This document shows positions 25,120 through 34,231 of a DNA stretch of 64,000 bases, piece by piece. The DNA comes from Loktanella sp. SALINAS62 (GTDB taxonomy: Bacteria > Pseudomonadota > Alphaproteobacteria > Rhodobacterales > Rhodobacteraceae). The stretch spans positions 1 to 64,000 of the forward strand of contig NZ_JAAFZU010000004.1 in NCBI RefSeq assembly GCF_018263905.1, in the 5' to 3' direction. Within the stretch, counting starts at the first letter, position 1; every line of letters begins with the position of its first letter. A program made the position numbers and the translations under genes. A model generated the notes under the pieces. That model did no database searches, was not told where the DNA came from, and saw nothing but the letters and a program-made list of their open reading frames with translations.

Positions 25120-26721
25120 ATGACAGTAAAACCCCTTGCATCCCCCGGAACGGGCCCGCACGACGCTGATATTCTGCGCATGTCGCAGATCCGGATGAAG
25201 TTCGGTTCTGTCGAGGTTCTGCGCGACGTCAACCTGACCTTGCGCCGCAAAGAGATCGTGGGGTTGCTTGGGGCAAACGGGTCGGGCAAATCAACCCTGA
25301 TCAAGGTGCTGGCTGGGTTCAATTCCCCCCAGCCGGGCAGCGTCGTGCGGCTGTGGGGCGAAGATTTGCCGCTACCGCTGAATGCCGCGCGCATCCGCCA
25401 GATGGGTGTCGCCTTTGTCCATCAGCATCTGGCGCTGATTCCCAGCCTGTCTGTCGTCGACAACATGCTGATTTCGGACACATCGCGCAGGCCATATGGC
25501 ATCAAATGGCGGGCAGAGCGGCGCAAGATCGCAGCGCTGATGGCGGAATTCGATCTGGATATCGACCCGGACGCCATGGTGGAAACTCTGTCGCCGGTGG
25601 AACGCGCCTTTGTTGCCATCGTGCGGGCTTTCGCTGAACTGCGGCGGTCGGACGCGGGCCGGGCGGGCGAGGGCATTTTGGTGCTGGATGAACCCACGCC
25701 GTTCCTGTCGGTAGCCGACGTCGAAAAGCTGTTCACCGTGTTGCGCAACATTCGGTCGACCGGCGCGTCGGTCATCATCGTGACCCATGACATCGACGAG
25801 GTGTTGGCCCTGACTGACCGCGTGGCGGTCATGCGGGACGGCCGCCTTGCTGCGATGATGAAAACGAAGGACACCAGCCGCCAGCAGATCCTTGATACCA
25901 TCGTCGGGCGCGCAATTGCCGCCTATGTGCGTGCGCCCCGCCCCGCCCCGACAAAACGCAATGTCACCATCGAAGCCCTGACGGGTGGGCGGTGCAAAGG
26001 GTTCGACGCGGACCTGAAAGCGGGCGAGATTCTGGGCGTCACCGGTCTGATCGGATCGGGATTTGCCGATGTGCCCTATCTTTTGTTCGGGGCGATGCAG
26101 GGGTCGGGCCATATCAAGATTGGCGACACCTATCTGGACGCCGAAAACCTGCCACCGGCCACGGCACATGCGGCGGGCATCGCGTTGCTGCCCGGCGACC
26201 GGATGGGGCAGGGCGGTGTCGGGTCATTGTCGGTCACGGAAAACGCAACTTTTCTAGCGCTGCCGCGGATGCGTCGCGGTCCGGGGCTCAGTCATGGCAT
26301 GATGCGCCGGGCAACGGCTGGTCTGATTGCAGATCACGACGTGCGGCCTGCGAACCCCGATGCGGACCTTGGCAACCTGTCGGGCGGCAATCAGCAAAAG
26401 GTGCTTTTGGGCAAATGGCTGGCCGAAGCACCCAAACTGCTGTGTCTGGACGAGCCGACACAGGGCGTCGATTACGGGGCACGGCAACAGATTTTTGCGG
26501 CCCTCGATCACGCGGCGGCGCAGGGCATGTCGATTCTGGTCGCGTCGACAGATCACGAACAGCTTGCACAGCTTTGCGACCGGGTTGTCGTGTTCTGGCG
26601 CGGGCGTCCTGTGATGACATTGGCCGGCAAGGATGTCGAAAAGGACCGCATCGCGCGCGTCTGCCTTGGTAGCGGTCTGCCCGATACGGAAACACCACAT
26701 CAGACGGAGGTCTTTGCATGA
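25120..26721 (+). CDS. ABC importer ATPase, RbsA/XylG-type double domain
   Basis: 533 residues with two ABC domains. Domain 1: Walker A GANGSGKS, degenerate signature LSPVERA, Walker B ILVLDEPT. Domain 2: degenerate Walker A GLIGSGF, intact signature LSGGNQQK, Walker B LCLDEPT. This division of labour is normal for ribose-type and nucleoside-type (YufO) ATPases. It starts 3 nt after the binding-protein stop and overlaps the permease by 4 nt. Confidence 0.93.
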   Translation: MTVKPLASPGTGPHDADILRMSQIRMKFGSVEVLRDVNLTLRRKEIVGLLGANGSGKSTLIKVLAGFNSPQPGSVVRLWGEDLPLPLNAARIRQMGVAFVHQHLALIPSLSVVDNMLISDTSRRPYGIKWRAERRKIAALMAEFDLDIDPDAMVETLSPVERAFVAIVRAFAELRRSDAGRAGEGILVLDEPTPFLSVADVEKLFTVLRNIRSTGASVIIVTHDIDEVLALTDRVAVMRDGRLAAMMKTKDTSRQQILDTIVGRAIAAYVRAPRPAPTKRNVTIEALTGGRCKGFDADLKAGEILGVTGLIGSGFADVPYLLFGAMQGSGHIKIGDTYLDAENLPPATAHAAGIALLPGDRMGQGGVGSLSVTENATFLALPRMRRGPGLSHGMMRRATAGLIADHDVRPANPDADLGNLSGGNQQKVLLGKWLAEAPKLLCLDEPTQGVDYGARQQIFAALDHAAAQGMSILVASTDHEQLAQLCDRVVVFWRGRPVMTLAGKDVEKDRIARVCLGSGLPDTETPHQTEVFA

Positions 26722-27716
26722 CCGCACAAACCACTCATCCCCCGATGGCCCGGACGCCACGTGCCTGGAAAAAGGATATCGAGCGTTTCGCCCTGCTTGG
26801 GGCGTGGGCCGTGCTGATCGCGATCTTTGCGGTCGCCGTTCCGGACACATTCCTGACATGGCGCACATTCAGTTCGATGTTCGGGTCGCAGGCCGTGCTG
26901 GTCGTGCTGGCCCTTGCCGTTCTCGTGCCGCTCACGGCTGGGGATTTCGATCTGTCTGCGGCGAACGTGCTTGTATTTTCGGCCATGCTGATCGCCGTGA
27001 CCAATGTGCAGCTTGGCCTTCCGATCGGACTGTCCATCGTGCTGGCCATCGGGATCGGGGCGCTGATCGGGGCGGTCAACGCATTTTTCATCCTGTTTTT
27101 TCGCATCCATTCACTGATCATCACACTGGGCGTGGGCACGTTCCTGCAGGGCCTGACACTTTGGATGTCGCAAAGCCGTACAATTTCGGGCATTTCGATG
27201 GATCTGGTCGAGGTCGTGGTGATCCAGCGACTTTTCGGCATCCCGCTTGCCTTCTACTACGGGCTCGCCTTGGCGCTGATCATGTGGTGGGTGCTGGAAT
27301 ACACCATCGCGGGCCGCAAGCTGCTGTTCGTTGGCCGTGGCCGAGAGGTCGCACGCCTGAACGGGGTCAAGGTCGATCGGGTGCGGGTCATGTCTTTGGT
27401 GACATCATCGACGCTCGCTGCGATTGCGGGCGTGCTTTACGCGGGGATGACGGGGTCGGCAGATCCGAACTCTGGTTCCGGGTTGCTTCTGCCTGCTTTC
27501 GCGGCGGCGTTTCTGGGGGCGACAACGCTGTATCCAGGGCGGTTTAATCCGCTGGGTACGCTTTTGTCGGTGTATTTCCTGATTACCGGGATCACGGGGC
27601 TGACGATGCTGGGGGCGGATGCCTTTGTGCAAAGCCTGTTCTACGGTGGGGCACTGGTGGTCGCGGTATCGCTGTCGCAACTTGTCCGTGGCCGTCAACC
27701 GCAGAGCTTCGGATGA
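26718..27716 (+). CDS. ABC importer permease, RbsC type
   Basis: 332 residues with about 8-10 membrane spans and the BPD_transp_2 pattern (PLTAGDFDLSAANVLVFSAM; VGTFLQGLTLWMSQSRT; GLLLPAFAAAFLGATTLYPG). Only one permease gene is present, so it should act as a homodimer, as in RbsC. It overlaps the ATPase by 4 nt (ATGA) and the following 56-codon gene by 4 nt. Confidence 0.93.
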   Translation: MTAQTTHPPMARTPRAWKKDIERFALLGAWAVLIAIFAVAVPDTFLTWRTFSSMFGSQAVLVVLALAVLVPLTAGDFDLSAANVLVFSAMLIAVTNVQLGLPIGLSIVLAIGIGALIGAVNAFFILFFRIHSLIITLGVGTFLQGLTLWMSQSRTISGISMDLVEVVVIQRLFGIPLAFYYGLALALIMWWVLEYTIAGRKLLFVGRGREVARLNGVKVDRVRVMSLVTSSTLAAIAGVLYAGMTGSADPNSGSGLLLPAFAAAFLGATTLYPGRFNPLGTLLSVYFLITGITGLTMLGADAFVQSLFYGGALVVAVSLSQLVRGRQPQSFG

Positions 27717-27883
27717 TGTCGGACGCCGTGTTGACAGCTTTTCTGGGTCGCGCTCCGACGGACGAGGATCGCGCCATTCATGCGGACCAGACTGCGCGTC
27801 TGGCCGCTGTTCGGAACAATCCGCTGCTGCCCGTCACGGATGGGCTTCAGCGTCAACAGCCTTTCCCGCCGGAGCCAGCATGA
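27713..27883 (+). CDS. 56-residue AtzG/GatC-like small amidase partner (candidate)
   Basis: A short gene locked between permease and amidase by ATGA overlaps at both ends (27713-27716 and 27880-27883), which argues strongly that it is translated. The 56 residues start MMSDAVLTAFLGRAP, carry a central helix (DRAIHADQTARLAAV) and end in an extended Pro-rich tail with QPFPPEPA. AtzG of the cyanuric-acid pathway is a GatC-like peptide of about 68 residues that binds the amidase AtzE. The position, size, helix-plus-tail layout and Pro-Phe-Pro end make this protein a likely relative. Assignment by similarity of pattern only. Confidence 0.6.
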   Translation: MMSDAVLTAFLGRAPTDEDRAIHADQTARLAAVRNNPLLPVTDGLQRQQPFPPEPA

Positions 27884-29175
27884 CACTTCCCCCATTACCG
27901 ACCATCGCAGCACTGCGCGCGGCGCTGGATGCGGGCCGCGTGACCGCAAATGAACTGACACAGGCAGCCGTGGATCAGGCGCGCGTCAGCACCGCCTTTG
28001 CCAGCGTCCGCGTCGTCGAAAATACGGCCGGTCCGCTTGCCGGCATTCCGTTGGCGCACAAGGACATGTTCGACCGACCGCAAGAGCGGGTCGGGATGGG
28101 CGCGCATCCATCTGCTGCGATCACGGCAGGGGGGCTGGCCACGGTCCTGTCGCGGCTGGACGCCGCCGGACAGGTCGATATCGGGCGCCTCGCCATGAGC
28201 GAATTTGCAATGGGGCCGTCCGGGCACAACGCGCACCACGGCATGCCTGATAACCCTTTGGTGCCGGGGGCAATCACCGGGGGATCTTCGTCCGGGTCTG
28301 GCGTCGCGGTGGGTGCGGGTATCGTGCCAGCGGCGCTTGGTTCTGACACAGGTGGATCAATACGGATTCCGGCGGCGTGCAGCGGCGTCGTCGGGTTCAA
28401 GCCGACCCAGGGTCTTGTTCCGGTTGACGGCGCGATGCCGCTGTCATGGACGCAGGACTGCGTCGGACCTTTGGCCGCATCGGTCGATTGCGCCGCAACC
28501 ATCCTGTCGATCATCGCGGGACAGCCGATTGATGACGCTGGCGGGCCGCTGCGGATCGGACTGCTGGCCGGCCCCCTGCAACAGGCCGCGTCTGATCGGA
28601 TGCAGGCGGCGATGGCAGATGTGGCCCGTCTGCTTGAACACGCGGGCCACGGCCTGACTGATATACCGTTGGCCTTCTTTGACGATTTGACAGAGCCTGC
28701 AAACATCATCGCGATCAGCGAAGCCGCAACCGTTCATGCCGACCGCCTGCAACGCCATGCGGAAACCTATGGCCCGCAGGTGCGGGCGCGGCTGGTGCAA
28801 GCGGCGGCGATCCCGGCACAGTCCTACCTGCGGGCCGGTCAGATCAGGCAGGCCGCGCGGCAACGCATGGTCGATGTCTTTGGCGATGTTGACATCATAC
28901 TGATGCCGACGCTTGCGGATGTGCCCCCGCAAGGGGCTTTGGTCGATATCGGCAACGATCCGGAACTGAACCGCGTCATCGCTGGCCTGACCCGTTTCAC
29001 GCGGCCCGCTTCGATCCTCGGCTTGCCGTCGCTTAGCCTGCCTGTCACGATGACATCTGACGGCCCGCTATCCTTGCAGGTTATGGGCCCGGCCTTTGCC
29101 GATGGGCGCGTCGCGCGCGTTGCCAATGCCATCGAAACCGCGCTCGCACTGCGTGCCGCGCCGCCTTCTTTTTAA
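27880..29175 (+). CDS. Amidase-signature hydrolase 3 (AtzE-like candidate)
   Basis: 431 residues. Triad: Lys61 (LAHKDMF), Ser136 (GGSSSGSG) and nucleophile Ser160 (DTGGSIRIPA). Together with the preceding 56-residue peptide it resembles the AtzE-AtzG 1-carboxybiuret hydrolase complex, or a GatA-GatC-like pair without GatB. An attractive but unproven role is hydrolysis of a carboxylated or N-acyl urea produced after ring opening. It belongs to the importer operon under O4/O5 and is followed by rutE after 16 nt. Confidence 0.85.
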   Translation: MTLPPLPTIAALRAALDAGRVTANELTQAAVDQARVSTAFASVRVVENTAGPLAGIPLAHKDMFDRPQERVGMGAHPSAAITAGGLATVLSRLDAAGQVDIGRLAMSEFAMGPSGHNAHHGMPDNPLVPGAITGGSSSGSGVAVGAGIVPAALGSDTGGSIRIPAACSGVVGFKPTQGLVPVDGAMPLSWTQDCVGPLAASVDCAATILSIIAGQPIDDAGGPLRIGLLAGPLQQAASDRMQAAMADVARLLEHAGHGLTDIPLAFFDDLTEPANIIAISEAATVHADRLQRHAETYGPQVRARLVQAAAIPAQSYLRAGQIRQAARQRMVDVFGDVDIILMPTLADVPPQGALVDIGNDPELNRVIAGLTRFTRPASILGLPSLSLPVTMTSDGPLSLQVMGPAFADGRVARVANAIETALALRAAPPSF

Positions 29176-29191
29176 TCATAAGGGATAAAAT

Positions 29192-29791
29192 ATGCTTGAT
29201 GCCGACGCCGCAATGTCCGAGGCGACCGTCGCCCGGCTTTTCACCGAAGCCCGCAGCCAGAACGGCTGGCAGGACCGCAATGTGCCCGACCAGACATTGC
29301 GCGACCTGTGGGATATCCTGAAATTTGGACCGACCTCGGCCAACTGCTCGCCCGGGCGGTTCGTTTTCGTGACAAGTGACGAAGCAAAATCGAAGCTGCG
29401 CCCGGCGCTGTCGGGTGGCAACCTCGACAAAACGATGTCGGCCCCGGTCTGCGCGATCATCGCCTGGGACCCGGCGTTTTACGACAAGCTGCCAGAACTT
29501 TTCCCACACACGGACGCACGCCCCTGGTTTACCGGATCCGAAGCGGTCGCGCACGAAACGGCATTTCGCAACGGCACGCTGATGGGCGGCTACCTGATGC
29601 TTGCCGCGCGGACGCTGGGGCTGGACGTGGGACCCATGTCAGGTTTCGATACCGAAAAGGTCGAAGAGGCGTTTTTGGCAGACCGTGGCTGGAAGGTTAA
29701 TTTCCTGTGCAACATCGGCTATGGTGATCCGTCAAAGGTCTATGACCGTCTGCCGCGACTGGATTTTGACGACGCCTGCGCGATCGTCTGA
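29192..29791 (+). CDS. rutE: Malonic semialdehyde reductase RutE
   Basis: A 199-residue nitroreductase-fold protein that follows RutE closely: [66 protein letters not shown] and [17 protein letters not shown]. RutE reduces malonic semialdehyde to 3-hydroxypropionate, the last step of the Rut pathway. Its presence supports a pathway that passes through a 3-carbon semialdehyde (or 2-methyl form from thymine). It is the last gene of the importer-amidase operon and faces the convergent hydrolase at 29826. Confidence 0.95.
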   Translation: MLDADAAMSEATVARLFTEARSQNGWQDRNVPDQTLRDLWDILKFGPTSANCSPGRFVFVTSDEAKSKLRPALSGGNLDKTMSAPVCAIIAWDPAFYDKLPELFPHTDARPWFTGSEAVAHETAFRNGTLMGGYLMLAARTLGLDVGPMSGFDTEKVEEAFLADRGWKVNFLCNIGYGDPSKVYDRLPRLDFDDACAIV

Positions 29792-29795
29792 AAAC

Positions 29796-29819
29796 GGGCG
29801 GGGCCGATTGGTCCCGCCC
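29796..29819. terminator. Bidirectional terminator between rutE and the cysteine hydrolase
   Basis: An 8-bp GC stem (29796-29803 with 29812-29819), with AAAA before it and GTTT after it, sits in the 34-nt gap of two convergent genes. Confidence 0.6.
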
Positions 29820-29825
29820 ACCGTT

Positions 29826-30452
29826 TCATTCGACGAAAGCGCCCAGATATTCGGTCGCCGCATCCTCTGAAATCACATCTGCATATTTTGCGTTCATGTC
29901 GAACAGGTTCGCGCGGTGCGGGTCGTCGTGCCGGTCGCCGCAGGCTTCTGCCACGACCAGCGTACGAAAACCGTGGCTCATCGCATCGACGCATGTGGCG
30001 CGCACGCAACCGGATGTCGTCAGCCCGGTCAACAGAACGCTGTCGCAGCCAAGGCTGGTCAGGGTCGATGCCAGCGACGTGGCGAAGAAGGCGCTGGGAT
30101 ACTGCTTGGTTACGATGATTTCGTCGTCGTGTGGCACAAGGCCCGCCGCGAAGTTGCCTGTTGGCGCATCGGGCAGGAACGCCCGGAGCGGCGCCGCCTT
30201 TTCAAAGAAGCGTCCGCCGGTGATGCCCTTGGGATCATAGGACACGCGCGTCAGCACGATCGGAATACCGGCCGCACGAGCGGCGATACGCAGACGCAAG
30301 GCGGATGCCAGCGCGTCGTCGACCCCTGCATAAAGTGGGCAATCGCGGTCAAAATAGGCCTGCGCAAAGTCGATCAGCAGCAGGCAGGGTCGTTTACCGA
30401 AACCGACGGTCCTGTTGTAGACCCCGGCATAGTTGTCGGACAGATCGTTCAT
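29826..30452 (-). CDS. Cysteine hydrolase, N-carbamoylsarcosine amidase-like (isochorismatase fold)
   Basis: 208 residues with the catalytic triad of the family: Asp28 (LLLIDFAQAYF), Lys116 (VTKQYPSAFF) and Cys149 (TGLTTSGCVRATCVDAM). The stretch around Cys149 matches N-carbamoylsarcosine amidase and maleamate amidase more than RutB. RutB has the same fold and removes the carbamoyl group of (peroxy)ureidoacrylate, so this protein is the best candidate for that step here. Start 30452 (MNDLSDN) follows AAGAGAG; a start seven codons upstream is possible. Operator O6 lies 31 nt upstream, placing the gene in the GntR regulon. Confidence 0.85.
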   Translation of the reverse strand: MNDLSDNYAGVYNRTVGFGKRPCLLLIDFAQAYFDRDCPLYAGVDDALASALRLRIAARAAGIPIVLTRVSYDPKGITGGRFFEKAAPLRAFLPDAPTGNFAAGLVPHDDEIIVTKQYPSAFFATSLASTLTSLGCDSVLLTGLTTSGCVRATCVDAMSHGFRTLVVAEACGDRHDDPHRANLFDMNAKYADVISEDAATEYLGAFVE

Positions 30453-30482
30453 CGCGGGCTCTCTTGTGATCAAGAATTTTAA

Positions 30483-30496
30483 TATGTCCGTACATT
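30483..30496. promoter_or_regulatory. Operator O6 before the cysteine hydrolase
   Basis: TATGTCCGTACATT matches the shared palindrome at 12 of 14, 31 nt upstream of the hydrolase start. The remaining 250 nt up to the next gene (30749) are AT-richer and should hold the promoter of the second importer. The small inverted repeat AGATTAAATCT near 30601 is a possible operator there. Confidence 0.65.
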
Positions 30497-30748
30497 TTGT
30501 GAAATTTACAGGGGTCTCTCCAGTCCCGGCCGACAGGATGGCTGCAGAACCGTCGAGAAATTACAAAATTGACGTCTAATCCGCATCATTCCGTGAATTT
30601 AGATTAAATCTGAGGCACTCATAGGACTTCGTTGCAATCCTTCCCGCAGCAAGCATCGGCTGTTTGACTCGGCCATGGCTTGATCTCCGAATGATTTCAG
30701 AGACAGGACCACCTGTCCTGGGACGTAAAAAACGGGGAAAGACCAGAC

Positions 30749-32347
30749 ATGATGAAACGGATCAGAACGACACTTCTCGGCTCGGCTGTCGGCCTTGCCC
30801 TTATGGCGCTGCCTGCGTGGGCAGACGGGACACTGCGCATCGGGATGACCGCGTCGGACATCCCGCTGACCACAGGCCAGACCGATCAGGGTGGCGAGGG
30901 CATGCGGTTCATCGGCTATACAGTCTACGACGCACTCATAAACTGGGATCTTACGTCGGCGGATAAACCGTCAGGGCTGATTCCGGGGCTCGCGACCGAA
31001 TGGTCGGTGGGTGAGGACGATCTGACATGGACGTTCAAGATGCGTGAAGGCGTGAAATTCCACGACGGGTCCGATTTTACGGCGGACGCGGTGGTCTGGA
31101 ACTTTGACAAGTTGCTGGACGATACATCCGAACAATATGACCCGCGCCAGTCCGCGCAGGGCAAATCCCGTATGCCTGCTGTCGCCAGCTACCGCGCCAT
31201 CGACCCGCTGACGCTGGAGATCACCACCAACGTGCCCGACGCCACGCTGCCCTATCAGTTGGCATGGATCCTGATGTCGTCACCTGCCCAGTGGGAAGCT
31301 TTGGATAAAAGCTGGGACGCCTTTGCCGAGGATCCATCGGGCACCGGCCCTTGGATCTTGGACAGCTTTGTGCCGCGTGAACGTGCCGAACTTTTACCGA
31401 ACGAAGCGTATTGGGACACGACCCGGGTGCCGCAACTGGACAAGCTGATCCTTATTCCGTTGCCCGAACCCAATGCGCGGTCCGCCGCCCTGATGTCCGG
31501 TCAGGTCGACTGGATCGAGGCACCTGCCCCCGACGTGATCCCGGCCTTGCAGGGCAATGGTTTCAGCGTCGTGTCCAATACATTGCCGCACAACTGGACA
31601 TGGCACCTGTCGCGGCTGGACGGGTCGCCGTGGAATGACATCAACGTGCGCAAAGCGGCCAATCTGGCCATCGACCGTGAAGGCATGTCGACGCTGCTGG
31701 GCGGCATGATGGTTCCCGCCGAAGGCTTTCTGCCACCGGGGTCGCAATGGTTCGGCACGCCGGAATTCAAGGTGTCCTACGACGTGGACGCGGCAAAGGC
31801 GCTGATGGAGGAATCAGGCTATGGGCCGGACAACCGGCTGGCAGTCAAAGCGTTGATCTCGCCCTCTGGTTCAGGGCAGATGCTGCCGCTGCCGATGAAT
31901 GAATATATCCAGCAAAATCTGGCCGAGGTCTGGATCGACGTGGAATTCGAGGTCGTCGAATGGAACACGATGATCAACATCTGGCGTGCCGGTGCAGCGG
32001 ACGAAAGCAGTCAGGACACGCAATCGATCAACTTTACCTATTTCATCCAGGACCCGTTCACCGGCCTGATCCGCCACCTGTCCTGCGATTTGATCGCTCC
32101 GAACGGTACCAACTGGGGTCATTACTGCGACCCAGAGATGGAAGAGCTGTTCAATGAGATCCGCACCACTTTCGATCCCGATGAGCAGATCAAGGTCCTG
32201 CAACGAACGCACGAAAAATTCGTGAATGATGCGCTGTTCCTGATGGTTACCCACGACGTGGCACCGCGCGCCATGGCGGCCAACGTAAAGGGCTTCGTGC
32301 AGGCGCAGAACTGGTACCAGAACTTCAGCTCAATCACGATGGAGTAA
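30749..32347 (+). CDS. ABC importer binding protein, family 5 (dipeptide/oligopeptide type)
   Basis: 532 residues. Signal peptide 1-25 (cleavage after PAWA), then the SBP_bac_5 fold, with TFKMREGVKFHDGSDFTADA (about residues 95-114) as the family signature. It starts a tightly coupled operon of permease, permease, ATPase, ATPase and RidA. The ligand of such proteins ranges from peptides to opines and modified amino acids. With an N-carbamoyl-amino-acid hydrolase and an amidase downstream, a carbamoylated or amidated amino acid is plausible. No GntR-type operator was seen before this gene. Confidence 0.92.
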   Translation: MMKRIRTTLLGSAVGLALMALPAWADGTLRIGMTASDIPLTTGQTDQGGEGMRFIGYTVYDALINWDLTSADKPSGLIPGLATEWSVGEDDLTWTFKMREGVKFHDGSDFTADAVVWNFDKLLDDTSEQYDPRQSAQGKSRMPAVASYRAIDPLTLEITTNVPDATLPYQLAWILMSSPAQWEALDKSWDAFAEDPSGTGPWILDSFVPRERAELLPNEAYWDTTRVPQLDKLILIPLPEPNARSAALMSGQVDWIEAPAPDVIPALQGNGFSVVSNTLPHNWTWHLSRLDGSPWNDINVRKAANLAIDREGMSTLLGGMMVPAEGFLPPGSQWFGTPEFKVSYDVDAAKALMEESGYGPDNRLAVKALISPSGSGQMLPLPMNEYIQQNLAEVWIDVEFEVVEWNTMINIWRAGAADESSQDTQSINFTYFIQDPFTGLIRHLSCDLIAPNGTNWGHYCDPEMEELFNEIRTTFDPDEQIKVLQRTHEKFVNDALFLMVTHDVAPRAMAANVKGFVQAQNWYQNFSSITME

Positions 32348-32387
32348 AAGGGCAGGGGCGGCCACCGCGCCGCCCCGTCCGATTGTC

Positions 32388-33341
32388 ATGCTTGGATATC
32401 TTTTCAGCCGTTTGGTCTCTGTGATCCCTGTCGCCCTTGGCGTCAGCCTGATCTGTTTCCTGCTCGTGCACATTGCCCCCGGTGACCCGCTGGTCGCCAT
32501 CATGCCCATCGATGCCACCGCCGAGCAGGAGGCGGAAATGCGTGCTGTCTACGGCTTTGACAAACCATTGCCGGTGCAGTTCGGCATCTGGCTGTCCAAC
32601 GCTGTGCAGGGCGATCTGGGGCGGTCCATCGCCACGGGCCGCCCGGTCGGACCGGAAGTGACACGCGCCGTCGGAAACACGTTGCTTCTGGCCGCCGCTG
32701 CAAGCGTCATCGGCTTTCCGCTGGGCATCTTCTTTGGTTTCATGGCGGGTTACCTGCGCGATACGGTCTGGGACCGCATCATCACCGCATCTGCGATTGC
32801 TGGCGTATCCACGCCGAATTACTGGCTGGGGATGGTGCTGGTCATCATCTTCTCGATCACCTGGCCGTTGCTGCCGTCGATGGGGGCCGGGCCGGGTGGG
32901 TCGGGCGCCTGGGTCTGGGACTGGCAACACATGCGCCACCTTGTCCTGCCCGCGATCACACTGGCCGTGGTGCCGATGGGAATCGTCATGCGCACGACGC
33001 GGGCGTTGGTGTCGGACATTCTGGATCAGGACTTTGTTCAAGCGCTTTATGCCAAGGGCATGACGCGAACCGGCGTGCTGCGCCACGTCGCGCGAAATGC
33101 AGCCCCCACGGCGCTGTCCGTTATCGGCCTTCAGCTGGGCTATCTGCTGGGTGGATCAATCCTGATCGAGACGGTCTTCAATTGGCCGGGCTCCGGCTAC
33201 CTGCTGTCCGTCGCGATCCTGCAAAGGGACCTGCCAATGCTGCAAGGTACGATCCTTGTGCTGGCGATGTTCTTTGTCACGCTGAACCTGTTGGTGGACA
33301 TCGCCCAATCCATGATCGACCCAAGGATCTCGCGCGCATGA
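32388..33341 (+). CDS. ABC importer permease 1, DppB type
   Basis: A 317-residue inner-membrane permease with six spans, starting with a typical DppB helix (LFSRLVSVIPVALGVSLI). The cytoplasmic coupling loop contains DFVQALYAKGMTRTGVLRHV (EAA-type motif). Its stop overlaps the next permease start by 4 nt (ATGA at 33338). Confidence 0.94.
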   Translation: MLGYLFSRLVSVIPVALGVSLICFLLVHIAPGDPLVAIMPIDATAEQEAEMRAVYGFDKPLPVQFGIWLSNAVQGDLGRSIATGRPVGPEVTRAVGNTLLLAAAASVIGFPLGIFFGFMAGYLRDTVWDRIITASAIAGVSTPNYWLGMVLVIIFSITWPLLPSMGAGPGGSGAWVWDWQHMRHLVLPAITLAVVPMGIVMRTTRALVSDILDQDFVQALYAKGMTRTGVLRHVARNAAPTALSVIGLQLGYLLGGSILIETVFNWPGSGYLLSVAILQRDLPMLQGTILVLAMFFVTLNLLVDIAQSMIDPRISRA

Positions 33342-34231
33342 CCTTTACCACCACACCCGCATCCGTCGTAATCGAAGTCCCGGCCGCGCCTACTGTCAGT
33401 TATTGGGCCGGGGTCTGGCACCGCTTGCGGCGAGATCCTGCGGCACTGATTTGTGCCGCGATCCTTCTGGCGCTTATCTTTTCCGCGACTTTCGCGCCGT
33501 GGCTTGGTTTTGCCGATCCTTACACCGGGTCGATGATCAACCGGCTGAAACCGATCGGGACCGAAGGGCACATCCTCGGGACTGATGAACTGGGCCGGGA
33601 CATGCTGTCGCGGCTGATCTATGGCGGGCGGCTGACGCTGTTTCTTGGCATCACGCCGGTCGTCACGGCCTTTGTCATCGGCACCACCCTTGGGCTGATC
33701 GCCGGCTATGTCGGCGGCTGGATCAATGCGCTGATCATGCGGGTGACGGACGTTTTCTTTGCGTTTCCTTCTGTTTTGCTGGCCATCGCGATTTCCGGTG
33801 CGTTGGGCGCGGGGATCGTCAACTCTTTGGTGTCGTTGACCATTGTCTTTATCCCGCCGATTACGCGGGTCGCGGAAAGCGTTACCGCTTCGGTGCGCAA
33901 GCTGGACTACGTCGATGCGGCACGGGCCAGCGGGGCAGGCAATTTCACGATCGTCCGCGTTCAGGTGCTGGGCAATGTGCTGGGGCCGATTTTCGTCTAT
34001 GCGACCAGCCTGACCAGCGTGTGCATGATCATTTCTGCCGGTCTGTCGTTTCTGGGACTTGGCGTCAAACCACCAGAGCCGGAATGGGGCCTGATGCTGA
34101 ATACCCTGCGCACCGCGATCTACATCAATCCGTGGGTGGCGGCCCTGCCGGGGATGATGATCTTTATCACGTCGCTCTGCCTGAACCTGCTGTCCGACGG
34201 CCTGAGGAGTGCGATGAATGTCCGCCAGTAA
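33338..34231 (+). CDS. ABC importer permease 2, DppC type
   Basis: 297 residues with six spans and the DppC-like N-terminal segment (WHRLRRDPAALICAAILLAL). GTDELGRDMLSRLIYGGR (about residues 84-101) is the characteristic DppC motif. ATG 33338 overlaps permease 1; upstream in-frame codons belong to the other frame of that gene. Its end overlaps the ATPase start by 14 nt. Confidence 0.94.
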   Translation: MTFTTTPASVVIEVPAAPTVSYWAGVWHRLRRDPAALICAAILLALIFSATFAPWLGFADPYTGSMINRLKPIGTEGHILGTDELGRDMLSRLIYGGRLTLFLGITPVVTAFVIGTTLGLIAGYVGGWINALIMRVTDVFFAFPSVLLAIAISGALGAGIVNSLVSLTIVFIPPITRVAESVTASVRKLDYVDAARASGAGNFTIVRVQVLGNVLGPIFVYATSLTSVCMIISAGLSFLGLGVKPPEPEWGLMLNTLRTAIYINPWVAALPGMMIFITSLCLNLLSDGLRSAMNVRQ

